In this document: one piece after another, positions 1 to 7,800 of the stretch | How positions within the stretch are numbered: the stretch's first letter is position 1 | Layout: each line of letters opens with the position of its first letter | From: Rodentolepis nana | Taxonomy: Eukaryota > Platyhelminthes > Cestoda > Cyclophyllidea > Hymenolepididae | Length of the DNA: 10,231 nucleotides | Reading direction: 5' to 3' | NCBI GenBank assembly: GCA_900617975.1 | Contig: UZAE01012044.1 | Coordinates: 68,177 to 78,407 of the forward strand | Made by a program: the position numbers and the translations under genes | Notes under the pieces: generated by a model | What the model was told of the DNA's origin: nothing | The model's database searches: none | The model's input: only the letters and a program-made list of their open reading frames with translations

Positions 1-1182
1 CTTACCCGTTCACTGGTTTCCAGAAATATGAACAGAGCGCTGTCTAACTAATTCAAAGTGAACTCAATTTTAGCATTTAGCTGTCAACATAAATCCACAA
101 CGTTCATTCACTTTGCCAAATAACCAATGGAGTGACCTTTGCCAACATGTCGTATGTTTGCTAGGGAAGATGTGTAGTTTCGAAAATTCCAAGTCACGAT
201 CGGAACAATCATTAATTACTTTCCCTTTAAAACAATCTTGCTAAAAATGCAATAAGTAACGTATAAGTAGCACTAGCATAGGACTTAGCCTATCTTCTCA
301 ATTAACTTAGCGATTTCAAGTTACGGATAAATAGTGACTGGATGAATATTCTTCTTAGAGTAACACGTTGAAGACGAGCCAGGTTTTACAAAGATGTATG
401 ATTAAATTTTTAGAATTCGAACAAAACAAAGAACTGTAATAAAAGCATTGTAAAATATATAATTATTAATCGAAGTGAGATAGATTTCGATTAAGGTGTC
501 TGTAATGGAACAAAATATATTTCTTTCGAAACAGGAAGCTAAGAGTATATAGGGGGAGAAACACTGAGTGTGAAATGAAACAATAAATCAATATTCAGCT
601 TGAGTTGATGGAAATGGAATAAAATCATGAAATATATCATTGACAATATCCATTTGATATCATAAAACTACGCGTGTGACTTGTATAATTGGTTCATACC
701 AATAATTTAAACAGATTTATTACACAGTTGTAATTGCAGTAATAAATCAATATAATTTTAATTTTTTACGGTTTACAATCTTAGAACCATTAAAAGAACT
801 CTAACGGTTGCCGCTGTCTTTGAAATTGTGAGTACATTGTTGTGTGTACCTTATCCTGCGGTTGCTAGTCGAGCCCCAAGTACTATTTGTGAACTGGCAA
901 GTGACCACAGTTTGTCCGTATCATAGCTTTCTGCGTTTAACACATTTTTGAATTTACTGTTTTGAGAAAACCTAGTTTCGCATTAATTTGGCTTTTAGCT
1001 GATATGTTTGTTACATTTTTGGTACAACAGTTTAGTCTAAACTGTGAATTTTAAGTTGGAAGTTGCTTGTGTCTAAATTAATAGTCTTCAAATATCTTGC
1101 TAGTTTTAGACGCTGGTTGGTTTTACTTCTCTTATTATAACGTGTTTATTTGTTCCTGTTCTGTGATTTGACTCTAAAGAAA
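1..1182 (+). promoter_or_regulatory. Upstream region and 5'UTR of the ZNRF gene
   Basis: No coding frame is supported. Bases 1-780 are AT-rich with scattered AATAAA-like strings that mean little at this composition. From about 800 to 950 the sequence is less AT-rich and could hold the promoter or an untranslated exon, but no clear TATA box at a sensible distance from a start site was identified. A GTGAGT donor-like site lies at 828-833, and an AG at 1178-1179, just before the start codon, follows a T-rich stretch. Together they would allow a 5'UTR intron, or the AG alone could accept a trans-spliced leader. The transcription start cannot be placed from sequence. Confidence 0.4.
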
Positions 1183-1828
1183 ATGGGTTCGCGAATCAGT
1201 AGTGACCGTCTTGATTCTCCCAATCCCTCCGCCGATCGTCTCAGTCCTCCCGCACGTCGCCGCCAAGGACATCGCCATTCCCTCTCCCCAGGTTCAGGCG
1301 CTCCCCGCGCCAGAAGTCTTTCTCAGCAACATCCAACAGGCTCGTCTAATGAGTCGGTATCTCGTCGTTTAAACCGACAGCGCACTAGTGGAGGTGGTCA
1401 CGGTCATTATCATCATGCCAGCACTGGCCGTGCTCCTTCTCCTACTTCTTTTCTCGATTGTGTTTTATCTGAGGTTGAAAGGTCTGGTGAAATAATCCTC
1501 CCCGGTGATCCCCGGTTCCATCGATTAATGCGCTCCTATCGATCCTCGAATTCTGGTGAACCGGGCGCCAGGGTTCGTCCAGCTTCTGTTGTGGATATTG
1601 CTGACCTCTTGAATATTGCGTCCGTTGAAGCAAGTAGTCGAAGGTCACACCGAAGTAGGCGAAGTCAAGGTCGTCAGCGTACTTCGGCTTCGACCTCGGC
1701 GACGAATCAAAACGATGTTATGGAAGAAAGGTTGGACTCTCTTAGAAGGCAGATCCTCCTCTCACTGGCTGCGGCTTCTGCATCTTCACCCAATGGGCGG
1801 CGTCAGTGGCCCGATAATCTTTTCACTG
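1183..1828 (+). CDS. ZNRF1/ZNRF2: ZNRF exon 1: myristoylated, Ser/Arg/Pro-rich N-terminal region (residues 1-215 plus 1 nt)
   Basis: The ATG at 1183 is chosen because it has a good context (AAA before, G after), gives Met-Gly with Ser at position 6 as N-myristoyltransferase requires, and has an in-frame TAA upstream at 1138-1140 with no ATG between. The donor is G|GTAAGA at 1829. Translation shows low complexity: five Ser-Pro sites (S12, S21, S35, S86, S202), a His/Gly patch around 70-78, an Arg/Ser cluster at 151-166, and an RxRxxS site with Ser47, the kind used by AKT-like kinases. A more ordered stretch, about 88-148, has hydrophobic residues (FLDCVL, IILPGD, VVDIADLLNIA) and may be a short helical interaction region. 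Residues 179-200 could form a helix. The exon is far richer in G+C than its flanks, as expected of coding sequence. The rest of exon 1 matches no domain I recognise. Confidence 0.9.
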
Positions 1829-4800
1829 GTAAGAATACCTTTTTTCTTTAGTATTCCTTGAAAGACGTGTGTTAAGTATATCACTTGTGACTTTGACTGC
1901 CTTATTGTTTTTATTTCGAACAGTAAGGGGTATTTTTTTCTTAAATTTGGTTTCTCTGATTTATAACACGCGAAAGCGTAGTTGCATCCGATGAACTTTG
2001 TGAAATACATTTTATTTAATTTAGGGCGTTGTATTTTATGATTGCTTGGACATTTTTTGCGAAAACCGTTAAAATTTTTTTGTGTTTAACGTCATCCTAA
2101 CAATGCCTTTAAAATTCTCCTTTGTTAGAGTTTGATTCTAAAATTTAGCTCAACTTTTTTTGGCACAGTACAGCGGAACGCACTTATTCTGGATGTATTT
2201 AGTCTGTTAGTTCGGTTGTGTATGTTGTTTAATTTCCAAAGCGTTACTATTTTTAAACCCAATTTTGGCCTCATTAAGTGTTCTTTCGAATGCTGTTTTC
2301 TTTCTCGTATTTTGCGTAGATTTTATTTATTGTGGCCAGAAGCCAGTTAAATGTAAATTTTGCTTAAACATTCCTCTTTTCCATCCTGGCCTTGTTGCGA
2401 AAACCTCCAACTTGTCTTTATGTAGAAGTGTTTGGTAGTATTTTCCCCACCAAACTCGATCAACTCTCAGTGTTTTCTTGTTCTAATATCTGCTTGCTTT
2501 TTTACTTCATTATCCTTCTTTTAGGAAGCATTTAAAAGTTAAGGCGTGTGTCACTAAATTCAAACTTAGTTTTATTGAATGGGTACATCTTTTAAATTTG
2601 CTTGGATTCTCTTTTCTCCATAGTATCACATTATCACCTTAAACTTTTCAACTTCTTAGTTGAACACTTGTAGAGTTTATTTCAACTGCAACAGAATAAA
2701 TTGTGTTTGTCATTAATGTCTAAAGCTAACTGGACTGTGCTCATCAAGCATATTCTCTCAGTTCTTTACATATTTTCCTTCGCTACACAAAATATTTGAC
2801 ACTACTATTTTTTTACTTCTTTGGAATGATTTTCCACTGCTTTATCTACTTCTTTCTAAGTACTTATTACGACTAATTCCTGTTCTCTCAAATTTCATCA
2901 TATGAGTACTACGCTTTTACTATTATAGTCATATCTCATTAATTTTAGCGTTTTTCTAGTTCATGTATGACTTGACTTCTTTGGTGAGTGTGTCAGTGTG
3001 CTTTTTTATTACTTGCTCTATGTAATGACTGGTAATGTTTATAAAAATAAACATTGTTTAAGACGGTCTTTTTGGTTTATAATGTGATTCTCCATTCCCT
3101 GTATCTTATATCACAAAATATATACTTCATTTTTTGTAACCTCTAGATAAGCTTGGTGATTAAAGTATTCAGTAAAGTTTCGAGACATTTCCTCATCTCT
3201 ACGCGCCTATTGTTTACCATTTATTCCATTTATGCTTAGATATCTGATTGCTTTTAACACCATGACCTCTATTAGATCAAGGTTTGCTTACCGTCTATCT
3301 CATCGAAATGTGCCTGTTTTGGCTTAGGCTGTTGTAAGCTCCTAGATGTTTTTCGAACGTCATTTCGACCGATGCTATGACGTATTGAGTAAGTGGGCTA
3401 TTTGTAGGCTAATAATGCCTGATTTTGCTAAGGTAAATGGGATAGATTTGTAAGCACCAGAACAGCGCCGAGTTTCATATACACTAGGTGTACAACTTTG
3501 ACAAAGCTATAAACAAATTTAGACGACGACTACTCCAAGCCAACCATCCCTCTTTGTCATTTAATAAAAGAAACAAAACACAAAGCCAATAAAAAAGACA
3601 GCGTTGTTAACTTGTCATAAAGTTTGTACACCATCGAATTATTTCTTGTGTATATGCGGGGAGAATCTCGTGCTTTTTATTTTTGTTGGTATTTCAGCGT
3701 TACCCTCTCATTCTAAACTCCTTCCTAGAGCAGCACATATATTTTTCTCCTTTCCTATATTGCTCTCTCTCATTTATGATTTATACATGCAAGTTGTCTC
3801 CACTTCAGTCTACATTGTCCTTTATTAGCACTCTCCCTCTCCTCTTGAAGCATATATCTAACTCGTTGTATTTCTCAACCTTTCTATTGACCCTAATTTT
3901 TCCTTATTCCTATCATTTTCATCCATTCAGCTGTTGAATTTTGGGTAAATCTCGTTTCATTTATTTTCATTATCTCATTATTGAAGTCTATGAACTTTTT
4001 CTGAATTAACTTCAAATTTGAGTCCACTTGTGTTGGCTTAAATGTGTTCTGCATCAGCTAAAAAATGTTTTTTTTTACCTGATATTATCAAGTACTTCAA
4101 TGTTAACGCACAGTATTGAATAGACAGATTGTAATTTGGTTGGTGAATTTGTTATCTGCCATAGTGAAGTGCACACACCGATAACTCTCGATCATAGATG
4201 TAAATTGTTGCTAAAAAGTTAAGCTCATATATTCTGCATCAATTGTAATGTAATTTGAGGCTTACTCAGGTTGACCTTTTACTGACATATCATTCCAATT
4301 ATCATGGAATGCTAGACGTGTGGGTCTAAATATTGCAACTATTTTAACAGTATGGTCGTATCGTGCAAAACGACTTCTTTTTTTCAACTTATTCTTCAAG
4401 ACTAAACTATGGAAAATTTTGTAGATTTTTTTATTTTCAGGGCTTCAAAGGAGTATTTATATTCCAACAATTTAGGAATCAATGTTCAATCAAGCTTATC
4501 TGTACACACTTGCTACAGTAATAAATTATGCATACTTGTAACCTTGACGGATGACATTGCTACGTTAGTTAGTTAGTTGCACGATTTAAGGATCGGAGGA
4601 ATAGTTTTGTTATTCGCAAACATTTAGGTAGTTCTCTGTAAGTAAATTATGCCGCCGACATTTGAAATGATTTAATCGTTTGACTCTGTTGACAATTTTG
4701 TTGATGCCTATTGTGATGTTTTATTTTCTCTTAAGTACTCTCTCTCTCTCGAACAATCGGAGGATTATGTAATTATTCGTAATGATTCGTTTCAAGAAAG

Positions 4801-7800
4801 TGCACGCTTAAATATTTTGGCGTGAATTAATCAAATGCGAAATTTAATCGGCGTATATAAGTGTTATTACATCAGATTGGGTTGTTGTGATTCCCGAGTT
4901 TAAAATGGGGAGGAGGAAGTGTTTTGTAGTACTTTCACTGTGTGGCAAAAGGTATATACTCCACTAACCCAACTTGGGTTCTTAGCAATGTGTCTGCCGT
5001 GTTGTTTAACTTCATTTGTGTCACTGTAGAGGTTCGGTACATCAGAATTTTCATACCTCGAACCCCGACGCGTCTATTTCCTTGATAAATGCAAGTTATA
5101 AGCCAAGAGTGCCATTTTGGACCTTACGATGCTTTAATGCGGTATCAAATTGGAATTGTCTGTACTATCAAAGGCTTTTATCGTTTTTCCATGGTGTTGG
5201 GTGCTTAAACATGTTTCCTCCATCTTGATAAAATATATAAACAGTATAATAAGTATATGTATATATTATTAGTAACTTTCTACCATTGCATTGGCTCTCT
5301 TAATCAATCGCGTGAGATAAGATGATTTAGCTCTTTATTTTCCCTATTAATCAAATGGCTAGAAAAAAAACTGGGAGGAATCGCGTTAAACTATTCTAAG
5401 ATGGTTTTAATTGAATTATGATACTGTTGAGCAAACGCTATACCTTAGTTTTATTACTTCTAAATCAGTGGTTTCATGGACTAACTTTCAATCCATATAT
5501 CTTCCACATTAATCAAGGCTCAATCTCTTATGCTTGCCAATTTTGACTTTGCTTTTATACTCTTCTTTGCACCTGCGTTCGTATGTGACTGATCTTTAAT
5601 CAATTTACTTAGCTTCCCCCAAACCTAGATGTAAGTCAAACACTGAATCAAATGAGACTACTTCACGTTCCGCAATGTCTCAAAGGAATATGATACAGCC
5701 CTTAAAATTCTTCATTGGCCAATTAAAACACTGATTTATCCTCACTTTCCAAAAGCGTTCCTGCTCTGTTAAGTTCAAGTTATTATTCAGATTTCCCTTG
5801 GTTAGGGTTAGGCTAACGTTGGTGAATCCCGCCGTGGATTAGGTTAAATTTCACATGAATGTCGCTTTAACTCACTTTCCAGCTATTTGAAAGGCCAATT
5901 TTATGTGGCCACACTGCTCGTAATGCTGCATATCCTTGCCCGTGCAGAAAAATCTTAATGTTCATTATTTTAGTACACTATCAATGAATCTTGTGGAATA
6001 TACTTAAATATCATTTATTTATATCAAATGGCAGGCGTTTTGATAGTTATCATTAGCTCTGGAGCTGACTTCGGGGCTTCATAGGGAGGAGAAGGAACAT
6101 CAGCGACAAAAGGTTAAGAGGGGGAACAGAAGAGTGATTCACAGATGTAAAAGAGACAGACAGACACAAAGGCATAAAAGAGATAAGATGAGTACTTTGG
6201 AAGGGGTCGAATATGACAAATAGTCGGGCCATAGTAGTTTGAAGTGAGAAGTCAACTGCCGATCAATAGACTTTTTGTCGTATAAGTATACGTTGCCCAG
6301 GGTGCACCACGTAGAGGTATGTCTATTGCCCACCCCACATACTTAAATATAGTTATGCCCCCAAATGAGAAAGGAATATCATGTTCAATTGCACTTTTAT
6401 TGTATGACTTTAACAAAATTCTAGTACCATTGAAATGTAAACTTTGTTCAGATGACTTTATTTAGCCTCTCCGATACCTCGTCGGGTGTATAATCCACTT
6501 TAAGTTTGTCTTGTCTTTCAAATCGCTATTTCTAGGATGCATATTTTGTGTCCACATAAATCTCTTTAGTATGACTATCCCAGTGTGCTTCTTCAAGTAA
6601 GTCATTCTTAAAGAGTATTAATATTTTCGTGGTTTTTTAGTGGCTAGTACTTTAGAAAGCTATATCTGAATTTGTCCTTATCAAATCACTTCAAATGTAT
6701 AGGTCAAGCAATTTGATTATGCAAAGTAGGGAATGCGATCATCATGCTTGACCGCAATCCTCAGCCTGGGTGAAAGCTTTGAGCATGGTATATCGCCTGT
6801 TCTAGTCAATAACTACTGATCACCCCATTGGTCCACATTCTGTGCTGTGTATGTGCCTCTTTTTGTTTAGGCAAAGTTGCAAGCCTACTTTTAGCGTGCT
6901 TTATGGATTGTAAATCATGTGGCTCTAGTCTACTCCCTCCCTAAATATGTAAAGGCTAATTGATAAGAAGCCTATTAAACAAAGTTCAAATCTACTGTTA
7001 TTTATGTTTTGTCTTGGGATGAACAATTCCCATGGGTTGGCCTATGAATTGCTCATCATCTTCATTAATAAGGGGATCCAATCCACTCTTGACAACTTGA
7101 CAGTTATTCGGTCTATAACTGCTCTCAGTCTGGTGGTATTTCTATCTCCACAAATGGGATTGATTTGCACTAATGAATATGCTGTCTTTAATTAGCTAAT
7201 GAAGTGCTTTGTGGAAACTACTCTCTTGTCTTATTAGTTAAGGTGTGAATAGTTTTCATCTTCCTTAACGAGTTAAAGAGTAATTCTGAGAATACATTTT
7301 CATCATTTCAGCAATTTATTTTAATTATCAGTTGACACACAGTTGTGTGGTTTGAAAAGTTTATTCGTTTCTTCTACCCCGCATGTATGCTTTCGCTTTG
7401 TTTGTATGAGGTGTCAGTTTCTTTATTCGTCAAATCTCGTATGGTCTCCCATTTTATTTCAATTAATTCGATTGGCATTTGCTGACATCTTAATGCCTAA
7501 ACATGTTCATTGTCATTAGGTAGATGTGTCCAGAAAACTTTGCTCAACACCCTAGAAAATATTTTGGTTTTCTTTCTCACAGGGGGGGGGGCGGGTGGGT
7601 GAGGAGGTATAAACCCGGTGTCAATTAATGCTTACGCTTACGCACTGTGTGAGCCAACCACGTGGTCACAGTGGAGGTACACTCATCCCATGTCTAGTGG
7701 GCTTTTAATATAATATCGGACGGGTGTGGCTTGAACTCCAACTAAATTTATCCACTAAATGTTAATGCCATCGCTCTCTGTTGCTCATTTTGATAGGGAA

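Noticed and set aside
1..60. Possible minus-strand exon with GTAAG donor at the window edge (divergent gene)
   Set aside because: Only a five-base donor match supports it and the adjoining frames contain stops; could at most be untranslated.
582..753. 13-base direct repeat AATAAATCAATAT at 582-594 and 741-753
   Set aside because: At this AT content such a repeat is expected by chance.
1442..1648. Minus-strand 68-codon frame inside exon 1
   Set aside because: It is the antisense shadow of the real ZNRF coding frame.
1616..1861. Second + strand frame overlapping the end of exon 1
   Set aside because: Out-of-frame shadow of exon 1 that runs across the splice donor; no independent support.
3490..3593. 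Short frame ending near AATAAA (KFRRRLLQANHPSLSF...)
   Set aside because: It has a stop close upstream, no recognisable family and no clear splice sites; likely chance.
3683..3937. 84-codon open frame on the + strand with hydrophobic residues
   Set aside because: The tract is simply CT-rich, which yields Phe, Leu, Ser and Tyr codons; an overlapping frame is also open and neither shows coding features.
5802..5812. Interstitial telomere or chromosome fusion point
   Set aside because: Fewer than two full TTAGGG units, which is within chance.
7004..7195. 63-codon + strand frame starting MFCLGMNNSH
   Set aside because: Composition matches the intron and its phase and flanks give no usable exon; no family recognised.
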